DNA of 64,000 bases from UKL13-2 sp043744255. GTDB taxonomy: Bacteria > Pseudomonadota > Gammaproteobacteria > Burkholderiales > Usitatibacteraceae. Numbering within the stretch: position 1 is the first letter of the stretch; every line of letters starts with the position of its first letter. The notes below the pieces were generated by a model that saw nothing but the letters and a program-made list of their open reading frames with translations, was not told the origin of the DNA and did no database searches. Below, piece by piece: positions 1 to 8,146 of the stretch. The stretch covers positions 1 to 64,000 of the forward strand of contig JAYTVA010000058.1 in the NCBI GenBank assembly GCA_043744255.1, given 5' to 3'. Made by a program: the position numbers and the translations under genes.

Positions 1-134
1 AAATCTAGCGTGAACGCACGCCGCGGTGGGTAAGTCGTGTTCGCCGTACACGCAATTCGCGCGATAAAACACTTGCAATTTCTAGCGGGATGTTCAGTTC
101 TAACATTCCAACATCGGCCCAAAATGGCCTTCGC

Positions 135-164
135 GAGGGACGCGCCAAAAGTGACGCGTCCCTC
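135..164. repeat. 10-bp stem hairpin upstream of brnTA
   Basis: GAGGGACGCG at 135-144 pairs perfectly with CGCGTCCCTC at 155-164 across a 10-nt loop. It is followed on the plus strand only by AAATTT, so as a terminator it is weak. It may mark the end of a transcript that starts outside the window. Bases 1-134 hold no gene I can support. Confidence 0.5.
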
Positions 165-210
165 AAATTTACGTTAAACCTGCTCATTCGATGATCTGCC
201 AAGGGCTTGC

Positions 211-239
211 TTGATTTGTAACTACGTTGTAGTTATCTT
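211..239 (+). promoter_or_regulatory. brnTA promoter with palindromic operator in the spacer
   Basis: TTGATT (211-216) and TATCTT (234-239) are separated by exactly 17 bp. The spacer carries the perfect inverted repeat TAACTAC-gtt-GTAGTTA (219-235), so a bound dimer would cover the space between -35 and -10. BrnA antitoxins are known to repress their own promoter, so this is the likely autoregulatory site (inference). The expected transcription start falls on or next to the ATG at 246, suggesting a leaderless or nearly leaderless brnT message. Confidence 0.6.
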
Positions 240-245
240 TTGTCC

Positions 246-527
246 ATGAGCAATCTGCGCTTTGAATGGGACGCGCGCAAATCTACAGCAAACGCAAAAA
301 AGCGCGGGGTCAGTTTTGAGGAGGCGAAGTCGGTTTTCGTCGACGAGCGAGCCAAATTGATTGACGACCCTGATCACTCAGAGAATGAAGACCGTTTCGT
401 TCTCCTCGGTTTGAGTGGGGCATTGCGATTACTGCTGGTTTGTCATTGTTATCGCGGTGACGGCAATGTCATTCGAATCATCTCGGCCCGAAAAGCAAGC
501 GCTCAAGAATCGAAGTCCTACCCCTGA
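246..527 (+). CDS. brnT: BrnT family type II toxin
   Basis: A 93-residue protein with the BrnT pattern: N-terminal FEWDARKSTANAKKRGVSFEEA, a central acidic DDPDHSENEDRFVLLG segment and the C-terminal IRIISARKAS. BrnT toxins are small RelE-fold ribonucleases that stop translation and are neutralised by BrnA encoded just downstream. The ATG at 246 is chosen over an in-frame TTG at 240 because the TTG lies inside the predicted promoter. No Shine-Dalgarno sequence precedes the ATG, which fits leaderless translation. The stop lies 10 nt before the antitoxin start. Length and motifs are normal, so the toxin looks intact. Confidence 0.85.
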   Translation: MSNLRFEWDARKSTANAKKRGVSFEEAKSVFVDERAKLIDDPDHSENEDRFVLLGLSGALRLLLVCHCYRGDGNVIRIISARKASAQESKSYP

Positions 528-537
528 AAGGTGCCCT

Positions 538-747
538 ATGCGCAAAGAATACGACTTTACTGCTGCTAGAAAGAATCCGTACGCAGCCCAACTGAAGAAG
601 CAAATTACCATTCGCCTTGATGAAGAATCAATAAGGTATTTCAAGTCAATATCGCAAGACGCTGGTATCCCGTATCAAAGTCTCATCAATTTGTATCTGC
701 GAGATTGCGCCACGTCGCATCGCAAACTCAATTTGAATTGGTCCTAA
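538..747 (+). CDS. brnA: BrnA family antitoxin
   Basis: A 69-residue protein with the BrnA core KKQITIRLDEESIRYFKS followed by IPYQSLINLYLRD. This is the ribbon-helix-helix-like DNA-binding region of BrnA, in which the usual pattern is GYQTLIN. It should bind and inhibit BrnT and repress the operon through the palindrome at 219-235. The frame stays open upstream to 415, but the ATG at 538 matches normal BrnA size and follows the toxin stop by 10 nt, with weak purine-rich sequence before it. The C-terminus (SHRKLNLNWS) is short but looks complete. Confidence 0.85.
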   Translation: MRKEYDFTAARKNPYAAQLKKQITIRLDEESIRYFKSISQDAGIPYQSLINLYLRDCATSHRKLNLNWS

Positions 748-832
748 GTGTTCGCATGTTCACCCCGGTTTAACTTGTCATTCCATCGGATGGCTGCGTC
801 ACTCGCGGAATTTCAACGTTTGCCGTAACAAC

Positions 833-1363
833 ATGGCTCCGTTCACACTTGCTCTTCCCAGAAGACACAGCGCGACCGCGCTTCGACTCTTGAAGAGGAC
901 GGATCTGGCTGCCTTCCAAGCATACCGTTCGGATGCTGGGCTTGCCACCTACCAAAGCTGGTCTGAGAAAACCGAGTCTGAAGCGCAGGAGTTCATTGAC
1001 TCGATGTCAAACGCCACCAGCCTGATTCCGGGAGAGTGGATACAGCTTGCCGTGGTCACTGCGGTCTCTGACGAGCTGATCGGGGACGTAGGTCTGTACC
1101 TCGAGCCCGATTGCTCCACCGTCGAACTCGGTTTCACCCTGGCGCGGCCGTTCCACGGACAGGGTCACGCAACGTGCGCAGTCCTTGCTGTCTCGGAACT
1201 GGTCTTCCCTTTTGTTTCGCAAATGCGAGCGATCACGGATGCCCGAAATACTTCGTCCAGTGCCGTCCTTGACCGAACGGGCTTCATCAAGCGCGCCGAA
1301 CAAGAAGTCGTATTCAAGGGAGAGCCATGCATCGAATATATCTATTTCAAGACTCGCGAATGA
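833..1363 (+). CDS. GNAT family N-acetyltransferase (RimJ/RimL type)
   Basis: A 176-residue protein with the RimJ/RimL-like GNAT layout: N-terminal TALRLLKRTDLAAFQAYRSD, a central strand VELGFTLARPFHGQGHAT that carries the acetyl-CoA pyrophosphate-binding R/QxxGxG/A-like loop, and a C-terminal ARNTSSSAVLDRTGFIKRAE typical of acetylation of an amine by acetyl-CoA. The substrate cannot be told from sequence. The family includes ribosomal-protein and antibiotic acetylases. The ATG at 833 gives a standard length. It stands alone between brnA and the next gene, with no clear operon partner. Confidence 0.8.
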   Translation: MAPFTLALPRRHSATALRLLKRTDLAAFQAYRSDAGLATYQSWSEKTESEAQEFIDSMSNATSLIPGEWIQLAVVTAVSDELIGDVGLYLEPDCSTVELGFTLARPFHGQGHATCAVLAVSELVFPFVSQMRAITDARNTSSSAVLDRTGFIKRAEQEVVFKGEPCIEYIYFKTRE

Positions 1364-1468
1364 CGCCTGACCCCTCCCTCACTCAGCCGGAGCCCCAGGA
1401 CATCCCGCGTTATCACGGCAAGTGCTACGATCCATGCTTTTTATTAGCGCCAGATAGAGGAGTAAACC

Positions 1469-2392
1469 TTGCGAATTGCGATCATGGGCTCAGGCGGACT
1501 GGGGGGCTACTTCGGTGCCCGCTTGTACAACGGCGGTGCCGATGTGCACTTCATTGCCAGAGGCGCGCATCTTCAGGCTATGCGCAGCCAAGGGCTGCGC
1601 ATAGAAGGGCCGACTGCGATCCACCTCCCGCACGTCAATGTGACTGACGATCCACGAAGTATCGGCATCGCCGATGTTGTGATGTTGTGCGTCAAATTAT
1701 GGGATACCGACGCTGCGCTGGAACAAATGCGCCCCCTCGTCGGCCCAACTACAACGATCATCTCGTTTCAAAACGGCGTGCTGAAGGACCGCTACCTCCG
1801 GGCCGCTTATAACGAGTCGCAGATCATGGGTGGTGTCGGCTATGTGGCGACGACCATTGACCGACCCGGCGTGATACGCCAAACGGGGCCGATGCAGAGG
1901 ATGATTTTTGGGGAATTCGATGGCGCACGCTCGTCTCGCGGCGAGACCTTTCTCGCGGCCTGCTTGGCCGGTGGGATCAACGCGGAACTTTCCGAAAACA
2001 TCCTGCGCGAGATTTGGCAGAAGTATGTTTTCCTGGTCGGGCTCTCCGGCACCACCACGACCATTCGCAAGCCAATTGGTCCGATCCGCGAGCACCCGCA
2101 AACTCGCGCACTCCTACTCGACGTCATGCGTGAGGTGGTGGCAGTCGGGCGGGCGCACGGGGTCGATCTGAGCGAAGACTATGCCGAAGTGCGTTTGAAA
2201 CTGGCGGACGAGGTCGCCTATGACATGACCTCGTCGATGCACCACGATCTCGAGCGCGGCAATCGCCTTGAGGTGCGTTGGCTTGCGGGCGGCGTGGTGG
2301 AACTGGGTCAACTCAAAGGCGTGCCAACGCCGCTAAACCGCGCAATAGCGGCGATCTTGGCGTTGCATGCAGGCGGCAAGAGTGCGGCCTAA
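1469..2392 (+). CDS. panE: Ketopantoate reductase family protein (PanE/ApbA)
   Basis: A 307-residue NADPH-dependent oxidoreductase. The N-terminal Rossmann motif is IMGSGGLGGYFGARL. A middle segment VVMLCVKLWDTDAAL and ISFQNGVLKD match the ApbA N-domain, and the C-domain holds SSMHHDLERGNRLEVRWLAGGVVELG, the conserved SSMxxDxxxGxxxE signature with the substrate-binding Ser and Glu. Classic PanE reduces 2-dehydropantoate to pantoate in the coenzyme A pathway. Paralogues acting on other 2-oxo acids are common, so the symbol is a family call. The TTG start at 1469 is chosen because AGGAG at 1458-1462 sits six bases upstream. Confidence 0.8.
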   Translation: MRIAIMGSGGLGGYFGARLYNGGADVHFIARGAHLQAMRSQGLRIEGPTAIHLPHVNVTDDPRSIGIADVVMLCVKLWDTDAALEQMRPLVGPTTTIISFQNGVLKDRYLRAAYNESQIMGGVGYVATTIDRPGVIRQTGPMQRMIFGEFDGARSSRGETFLAACLAGGINAELSENILREIWQKYVFLVGLSGTTTTIRKPIGPIREHPQTRALLLDVMREVVAVGRAHGVDLSEDYAEVRLKLADEVAYDMTSSMHHDLERGNRLEVRWLAGGVVELGQLKGVPTPLNRAIAAILALHAGGKSAA

Positions 2393-2623
2393 CGGTGAGG
2401 CTGTAAAAAACCGTTATGAAAATTTCTCAAATTTCAATGCGAAATATGACCCTCCAGCATCGCGTGTAAGCCATTGACCGCAGTTCAGGAACGGTGAACG
2501 TTGAGTCACACTTACCAAATTTGGTTTTCCGCGAGTGGCCGGACAGCGGTTAAGGGGCGCGACACGGTTTGAATTGACCCCGCGTTCCAGCTCCCACAAC
2601 CGAGAGCCGCAACCCGAACCGCC

Positions 2624-2629
2624 TATAAT
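2624..2629 (+). promoter_or_regulatory. -10 element of uvrD
   Basis: A perfect TATAAT lies 38 nt before the ATG at 2667. No convincing -35 is present at 17 bp. The position argues against translation from the earlier in-frame GTG at 2535. Confidence 0.45.
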
Positions 2630-2666
2630 TACCGCCAGCCATTCCGCAGTCTTCCGGTGCCCCTCA

Positions 2667-5600
2667 ATGCAAGATTTGTTTTCGCCACACCCCTCATCCG
2701 CACCGCGCTCCGCCGATCCCCGCCTGTTCGACAACCTCAACCCCGAACAACTAAAAGCCGTCACCCTAGGTCGCCAATCGGCACTGGTGCTGGCCGGTGC
2801 CGGTAGCGGCAAAACGCGCGTACTGACCACGCGCATCGCGTATCTGATTCAAACGGGACAGGTAAGTCCGTCGGGCTTGCTGGCGGTGACGTTTACCAAC
2901 AAAGCGGCGCGTGAGATGTTGACGCGCCTCTCGGCGATGATGCCGATCAACACGCGCGGCATGTGGGTCGGCACGTTTCATGGGCTGTGCAATCGTATGT
3001 TGCGTGCGCATTATCGGGATGCGAATTTGCCGCAGACGTTTCAAATTTTGGATTCGGGCGATCAGCAATCGGCGATCAAGCGGCTATTGAAAACGCTCAA
3101 CATCGACGACGAAAAATTTAAGCCGCGCGAGCTAGGCTGGTTCATCAACAACGCCAAGGAGCAAGGCCTGCGTGCCGATTCGGTCGAGGCCAACGACGAT
3201 TTCACACGCCAACAGATCGAGCTGTATCGCGCGTATGACGTGCAATGCAATCGTGAAGGCGTGGTCGATTTTGCGGAGTTGTTGCTGCGCTGTTATGAAC
3301 TGCTGAGCCGGAATGCACCGCTGTTAGAACACTACGCTGCGCGCTTCAAATTCATTCTCGTCGATGAATTTCAGGACACCAATCGCCTGCAATACAAATG
3401 GATCAAGTTGCTGGCGGGCAAAGACAACGCGGTGTTTGGGGTTGGAGACGACGATCAGTGTTTGGTTGCGGGCACCAAGGTGACCATGGCGGATGGCTCA
3501 ACCAAAGCCATTGAGGCCGTCCGCACAGGCGAGGCGGTCTTGTCGTGCTTCGGGGCGAAGCGTTTTAAGTCGGCGACTGTGCAAAAAACCCATCGGCGCA
3601 CGCGTTCAACTGTGGTGGTTTCGATCACGCTGGCCAGCGGCACAGTGCTCAAAAGCACCCCTGAGCACACGCATTTTGCGGGCTACCTGCTCGGTGAGAC
3701 GCCGCAGACGTATTTCACGTACCTGATGTACAAACGCACTATCGGCTACCGACTTGGTACCTCACAGGTGCACGCGCGCGGGCAGGTCAAGCCTGCTGTT
3801 GGGTTCAAGCAACGCGCCGTGCAAGAGCACGCGGACGCACTCTGGGTGGTGAGTACGCACAACAGCGAGAACGCGGCACGCGCTGACGAGATCATCCTTT
3901 CGCTACGGTACGGGCTGCCCACGTTGCCGTTTGTGCCGCGCAACGGTAAGGCTGTCAACGGCCTAGTGCACGATGCGGCGTGGATTAAGCGCGTGTTCGC
4001 AGAAATCGATACCGAGAAAGCGGCCAAAAAACTGCTGGGCGATGTTGGCCTTGACCATGACGAGCCGCACCACGCGCCGAGGTCGCGCAATAGCAATCGC
4101 CGCAATATCAACATTACCTTATGTGGCGACGGGCGCAGCGCTTCCTCGCAGCACCGCATTACGGTGATGGGCAATGATGTGGACGGACGGCGTACGCTTG
4201 AAAAGTTGGGGCTCAGCGTGCGTGAAGCGAAAAAAAAATCCGCTTCTTGGCGCTACGAAACTTCCGGCGCTGATTTCGCGGCAGTTCATGCCACCGCTAA
4301 ATGCATTCAGAAAGTGCTTGGGGGTCAGATCAAGCTGCGCGCTGGGATTCACAGCACGCCACTGCCATTCGTGCGGGCGCAGCATGTGCGGGCGGGCATG
4401 GCGATGGTAGGTCGCGATGGCGCGCTTGATTTTGTGGTCGATATTGCAATTGATCGCGCGCGGACGCGCACTGTCTACGACCTCGATATTGCGGGCACCC
4501 ACAATTTCATTGCTAACGGCATCGTCACCCACAATTCGATCTACGCCTTCCGAGGTGCTGAAGCCGCCAACATGCGCGACTTCCAGCGTGACTTTGCCGG
4601 CAACAATCTCATCAAACTCGAACAAAATTATCGTTCGCATGGCGCGATTTTGGATGCAGCGAACGCGATTATTTCGCGCAACAAAGATCGACTCGGCAAG
4701 AATTTGTGGACAGAGTCGGGCAAGGGTGAGGCGCTGCGCGTGTACGCTGCTGCGAGCGATAACGATGAAGCCGAATTCGTGATCGACGAAGTGAAGGCGC
4801 TAAATCGCGAGGGCATGGCGCTGGCTGATATGGCGTTGTTGTATCGCTCGAACGCGCAATCGCGGGTGCTGGAACATGCGCTGTTTCGTGCAGGCATTGG
4901 TTATCGCGTTTACGGCGGGCTGCGATTTTTTGAGCGCTTGGAAGTCAAACACGCGATGGCGTATTTGCGGCTCGCCGGCAATCCCGATGACGATGGCGCG
5001 TTCTCGCGCGTGGTGAATTTTCCGCCGCGCGGCATTGGCGCGCGCTCCATTGAGCAGGTGCAAGCGTTGGCGCAGCGTGACAACATGTCGATGTACGCGG
5101 CAGCGGCGAGTGGGGTCGCCAAGGGTGAAATCGCCGGTCGCGCGGCGAGCGCGGTCGGCGCGTTTTTGAAAATCGTCGAGGGGCTGAAAGCGTCAACCTC
5201 CGCCATTAACTTGCCGGAGTTGGTCGATGAGGCGTTGGAACGTAGCGGCATGCGCGCGCACTACGCGGCCGAGCGTGAGGGCGCGGATCGGCTGGAAAAT
5301 TTGGCGGAGTTGGTGACGGCGTGCACGCAGTTTGAAGAAGCGTTTGAGGCCACCGAAGAAATCGACACGCCGTTGGTGGGCTTCCTTACCCATGCGAGTT
5401 TGGAAGCGGGCGAGCACGAGGCCGGTGCGGCTGACGATGCCTTGCAATTGATGACGGTGCATTCGGCGAAGGGCTTGGAGTTTCACGCGGTGTTTTTGAG
5501 CGGGCTGGAAGAAGGATTGTTCCCGCATGAAAATTCGCTCAACAGTCTCGATGGCGTTGAGGAAGAACGTCGCCTCATGTACGTCGCGGTCACGCGCGCG

Positions 5601-6089
5601 CGGCAGCGACTTTATCTTTCGTACGCGGGTAGCCGGATGTTACATGGGCAGATTCGTTATGGGATGCCGTCACGGTTTGTCGATGAGATCCCGCCGGAGC
5701 TTTGTAAGATGATTGTGGTACCGGAAAAGCAAGCCGCTTATGGCGGTTATTCGACCGGGCGACAAACGAGCATTTTTGATTCGCCTTCCAATCGAAGCGG
5801 CGGTGGCGGTACGTACACCGGCTTCAAACAATCCTACACGCCAGCGGCCGATGACAAAGCCGCCAGCTATGGCCGCGAAGGCGCGCCGGATACTTCGCGC
5901 GCCGGCTTTGAAACGAAGCGCGATGCACTGCCGTTCAGCATTGGCCAAAACGTGACGCATGCAAAATTTGGTGAAGGCGTGGTGGTGGACATCGAAGGTC
6001 GCGGCGCCGATGCGCGCGTACAAGTGAAATTTCGTGGCGAGGGAACGAAATGGCTGGCATTGCAGTACGCAAAGTTGGTTGCGGCGTAG
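2667..6089 (+). CDS. uvrD: UvrD/PcrA-type DNA helicase containing an intein
   Basis: The precursor is 1140 residues. Removing the intein leaves a 781-residue superfamily 1A helicase, near the usual 720-780. Visible motifs are the Q-motif region LNPEQLKAV, Walker A GAGSGKT (residues 44-50), Walker B-like LVDEFQDTN, motif III split by the intein (GVGDDDQ / SIYAFRGAEA), motif IV LEQNYRSH, motif V MTVHSAKGLEF and motif VI YVAVTRARQRL. The C-terminal Tudor-like region VTHAKFGEGVVVDIEGRG binds partners such as RNA polymerase in this family. UvrD unwinds DNA 3'-5' in nucleotide excision and mismatch repair. The ATG at 2667 (start MQDLF) is preferred to GTG 2535 because a TATAAT lies between them. 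Splicing is expected to be required for activity because motif III is interrupted. Confidence 0.93.
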   Translation: MQDLFSPHPSSAPRSADPRLFDNLNPEQLKAVTLGRQSALVLAGAGSGKTRVLTTRIAYLIQTGQVSPSGLLAVTFTNKAAREMLTRLSAMMPINTRGMWVGTFHGLCNRMLRAHYRDANLPQTFQILDSGDQQSAIKRLLKTLNIDDEKFKPRELGWFINNAKEQGLRADSVEANDDFTRQQIELYRAYDVQCNREGVVDFAELLLRCYELLSRNAPLLEHYAARFKFILVDEFQDTNRLQYKWIKLLAGKDNAVFGVGDDDQCLVAGTKVTMADGSTKAIEAVRTGEAVLSCFGAKRFKSATVQKTHRRTRSTVVVSITLASGTVLKSTPEHTHFAGYLLGETPQTYFTYLMYKRTIGYRLGTSQVHARGQVKPAVGFKQRAVQEHADALWVVSTHNSENAARADEIILSLRYGLPTLPFVPRNGKAVNGLVHDAAWIKRVFAEIDTEKAAKKLLGDVGLDHDEPHHAPRSRNSNRRNINITLCGDGRSASSQHRITVMGNDVDGRRTLEKLGLSVREAKKKSASWRYETSGADFAAVHATAKCIQKVLGGQIKLRAGIHSTPLPFVRAQHVRAGMAMVGRDGALDFVVDIAIDRARTRTVYDLDIAGTHNFIANGIVTHNSIYAFRGAEAANMRDFQRDFAGNNLIKLEQNYRSHGAILDAANAIISRNKDRLGKNLWTESGKGEALRVYAAASDNDEAEFVIDEVKALNREGMALADMALLYRSNAQSRVLEHALFRAGIGYRVYGGLRFFERLEVKHAMAYLRLAGNPDDDGAFSRVVNFPPRGIGARSIEQVQALAQRDNMSMYAAAASGVAKGEIAGRAASAVGAFLKIVEGLKASTSAINLPELVDEALERSGMRAHYAAEREGADRLENLAELVTACTQFEEAFEATEEIDTPLVGFLTHASLEAGEHEAGAADDALQLMTVHSAKGLEFHAVFLSGLEEGLFPHENSLNSLDGVEEERRLMYVAVTRARQRLYLSYAGSRMLHGQIRYGMPSRFVDEIPPELCKMIVVPEKQAAYGGYSTGRQTSIFDSPSNRSGGGGTYTGFKQSYTPAADDKAASYGREGAPDTSRAGFETKRDALPFSIGQNVTHAKFGEGVVVDIEGRGADARVQVKFRGEGTKWLALQYAKLVAA
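3459..4535 (+). other. Intein in the UvrD motif III site (359 residues)
   Basis: The insertion begins at Cys (precursor residue 265) directly after GDDDQ and ends at His-Asn before Ser of SIYAFRGA. Splicing blocks are clear: block A CLVAGTKVTMADG, block B LKSTPEHTHF with the TxxH residues, block F VYDLDIAGTHNFIAN and block G GIVTHN followed by Ser as the +1 nucleophile. These are all residues needed for class 1 protein splicing. The roughly 200 residues between the N- and C-terminal blocks include YFTYLMYKRTIGYRLGTSQ and a His/Arg/Asn-rich stretch. I see no LAGLIDADG signature, so homing activity is uncertain. The reading frame is intact, which implies selection for splicing. Confidence 0.93.
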
Positions 6090-6140
6090 ATGTTCACACC
6101 CCGGTTTGCAAGGGAAAATCGCTAAAACCGCGTAAAATCA

Positions 6141-6220
6141 TACCTGCGCCGATTTGATTAATCAGCTTGCGGGCGCGGGGCAGCAAGCAGTCGCCCCAAT
6201 AAGTGCGGCTAAAGAGGCAC
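6141..6220 (+). promoter_or_regulatory. SAM-II riboswitch aptamer
   Basis: The order of elements matches SAM-II (SAM_alpha). P1 is GCGCC (6146-6150) paired with GGCGC (6172-6176). The P1 loop holds the conserved GATTTG at its start and GCTTGC at its end, and the 3' strand AATAAGTGCGGCTAAAGAGG (6198-6217) carries the hallmark GCTAAA. An extra hairpin, GGGGC (6177-6181) with GCCCC (6193-6197), is inserted between P1 and the 3' strand. A TAAAAT -10-like hexamer at 6133-6138 would start the RNA just before P1. SAM-II senses S-adenosylmethionine and turns off methionine genes. I recognised it from remembered family sequences, not from a covariance search. Confidence 0.8.
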
Positions 6221-6229
6221 GTCATCATC

Positions 6230-6268
6230 AACCTGTCTGTCGCCTCGCTACGCGCTGACAGGTTTTTT
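6230..6268 (+). terminator. Intrinsic terminator of the SAM-II leader
   Basis: AACCTGTC (6230-6237) pairs with GACAGGTT (6257-6264), followed by TTTT and then ATT. It lies 12 nt after the aptamer and 13 nt before the ATG of the next gene. Aptamer 3'-strand bases 6203-6207 and 6214-6218 can instead pair with terminator-loop bases 6251-6255 and 6242-6246. This gives a plausible antiterminator that traps the 5' arm of the terminator. Confidence 0.7.
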
Positions 6269-6281
6269 ATTGGGAGCGACT

Positions 6282-8072
6282 ATGTTCGCCACGTTCATTC
6301 GTATCACGATCACGTTTTTGATTGCCACGGCTGTGACTGCTGCGCCGTCGCCATCGCCCTCCTCGTCCAACACGCAACGTCTCGCGGTCATCGCGGCGCG
6401 CTACTTTGAAGACAAGTTGAATCTTAATCCGCTTGAGGCTTCGGGCATCACGGGCGAGGCGCGCTTCGAGGGACGGCTCAATATCACCATCGCGCCCGCG
6501 CATCTTAAGCGCGAGCAAGCGGTGTTTGCACGCGTCCAGCGCGAGCTTCAATCAGTCGATCAGAAAAAACTTTCGCCGGCCGACCAATTGACTTTCGCGG
6601 TGTTGAAACGCGAGATCGACAATGAGATCGAGAGCGCGAAGTATCCGGGCGAGTTGTTGCCCATCGACCAGTACGGCGGTCTGCCGGTGGAATTGGCGCA
6701 GATGGGCAGTGGGCAAAATATTCAGCCGCTGAAAACCGCGAAAAATTTTGATGACTATCTGAAGCGCTTGGCGAAGCTCCCGGCATGGGGCACTCAAGCC
6801 ATCACCAACATGCGCGAGGGCATCAAGCGCGGCGTGGTGCAGCCGAAACCCCTTATTCTGAGCGGACTTCCAGCCATTAAGGCATTGACCGACACCGATT
6901 TGGACAAGAGCACATTCACGCTCGCCACGCGCAATTTTCCGGCGGCGATCAATGCAAAAGATCGCGCCCGCATCACCCGCGCGTATCGCGAGGCCGCGCA
7001 GAAACAATTGATCCCGGCAGCAACAAAACTGCATCAATTTTTGGCAACTGAATACTTGCCGAACACGCGCGACACGGCGGGCGTGGACGCGTTGCCGAAT
7101 GGCGCCGCGTGGTACGCGTTTCGCGTGGAGCTTTCCACCACCACCAACACGCCGCCCGCCGAAATTCACGCGCTGGGCTTGAAAGAGGTGGCGCGGATTC
7201 GTGCTGAGATGGACAAAATTCGCGTTGGCTATAAGTTTGAAGGCACCACCACCGAGTTTTTGAAATGGCACGACAACCAAGCGCAATTCCGTCCGTTCAA
7301 AACCGAGAAGGAAGTGCTGGATGGCTACGCAGCGCTCAACAGAAAAATCGCCGAGAAATTGCCCGCGCTATTTGGTCGCATGCCAAAAGCGCCGCTAGAT
7401 ATTCGCCCGGAGCCCGAGCTGACGCGCGCGACCGCCTCCGATCATTACTCACAACCCGCAGCAGACGGCTCGCGCCCCGGTGTGTTTTACGCGGTGATTG
7501 AAGACGCCAGCAAATATCCGACCACGGGCATGACCACGCTTTTTTTGCACGAGGGTCAGCCCGGTCACCACTTTCACATCGCGTTGCAACAAGAATTACC
7601 ACTACCGAAATTTCGTAAGCACGGCTGGATCACCGCGTATGGCGAAGGCTGGGCGTTGTATGCCGAAACTCTGGGACGCGAGATGGGTCTGTACGAAGAC
7701 CCAAATGCGCTATTGGGGCATTTGAAAGATGAGTTATTGCGCGCGGTGCGGCTGGTCACGGACACGGGTTTGCACACCAAAGGCTGGAGCCGTGAGCAGA
7801 CCATGAAATACATGATGGACAACGAAGGCGTGGTGGAAGCCGAAGCGCGCCGTGCCACCGAGCGCTATATGGCGTGGCCGGGGCAGGCGTTGGCGTATAA
7901 AGTCGGTGCGCTTAAAATTCAAGAATTGCGGCAACGCTCTGCACAGAAGTTGGGCGCGAAATTCAGCTTGAAGGATTTTCACGATCAGGTGCTGAGCGAC
8001 GGCGCGTTGCCGTTGTCGGTGCTGGAGGCGAAGATTGATGGGTGGATTGCGAAGACAAATGCGACGTCGTAG
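6282..8072 (+). CDS. DUF885 family secreted metallopeptidase-like protein
   Basis: A 596-residue protein that begins with a Sec-type signal peptide (FATFIRITITFLIATAVTAAP). The conserved DUF885 core includes TTLFLHEGQPGHHFHIALQQ, a metallopeptidase-like HExxxGHH motif, and then AYGEGWALYAETLGREMGLY and the C-terminal YMAWPGQALAYKVGALKI. Family members are annotated as probable zinc peptidases but few have known substrates. The ATG at 6282 has GGGAG at 6272-6276. The gene is the first one downstream of the SAM-II riboswitch and its terminator, with metH 212 nt further on, so it probably belongs to a SAM-controlled transcript. Its link to methionine is unknown; peptide-derived methionine supply is only a guess. 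The stop codon overlaps a REP-like repeat. Confidence 0.82.
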   Translation: MFATFIRITITFLIATAVTAAPSPSPSSSNTQRLAVIAARYFEDKLNLNPLEASGITGEARFEGRLNITIAPAHLKREQAVFARVQRELQSVDQKKLSPADQLTFAVLKREIDNEIESAKYPGELLPIDQYGGLPVELAQMGSGQNIQPLKTAKNFDDYLKRLAKLPAWGTQAITNMREGIKRGVVQPKPLILSGLPAIKALTDTDLDKSTFTLATRNFPAAINAKDRARITRAYREAAQKQLIPAATKLHQFLATEYLPNTRDTAGVDALPNGAAWYAFRVELSTTTNTPPAEIHALGLKEVARIRAEMDKIRVGYKFEGTTTEFLKWHDNQAQFRPFKTEKEVLDGYAALNRKIAEKLPALFGRMPKAPLDIRPEPELTRATASDHYSQPAADGSRPGVFYAVIEDASKYPTTGMTTLFLHEGQPGHHFHIALQQELPLPKFRKHGWITAYGEGWALYAETLGREMGLYEDPNALLGHLKDELLRAVRLVTDTGLHTKGWSREQTMKYMMDNEGVVEAEARRATERYMAWPGQALAYKVGALKIQELRQRSAQKLGAKFSLKDFHDQVLSDGALPLSVLEAKIDGWIAKTNATS

Positions 8073-8136
8073 GTCAGGTTGCGCGGCACCCTGACTTTCA
8101 CCACCGATGTCAGGGTGCTGCGCAAACTGACCTACC
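8069..8136. repeat. REP-like repeats, inverted pair
   Basis: Two copies of a 27-nt palindromic family face each other: GTAGGTCAGGTTGCGCGG... at 8069-8095 and its inverse at 8109-8136. Together they can fold into one long hairpin. The first copy includes the stop codon of the DUF885 gene. Related copies lie at 12081, 22808, 22882, 22920 and 39126. Confidence 0.75.
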
Positions 8137-8146
8137 CGCGCCATCT

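Noticed and set aside
5..202. 65-codon open frame on the minus strand
   Set aside because: It spans the hairpin at 135-164, has no family resemblance and no ribosome-binding site.
754..6111. Shared string ATGTTCA(CA)CCCCGGTTT after brnA (about 757-772) and after uvrD (about 6091-6107)
   Set aside because: Only about 16 nt and two copies, so chance or a minor repeat remnant cannot be separated; no structure is evident.
6203..6409. Open frame starting at GTG inside the SAM-II aptamer, possible leader peptide
   Set aside because: It begins in the aptamer 3' strand, runs through the terminator hairpin and far into the DUF885 gene in another frame, with no leader-peptide character.
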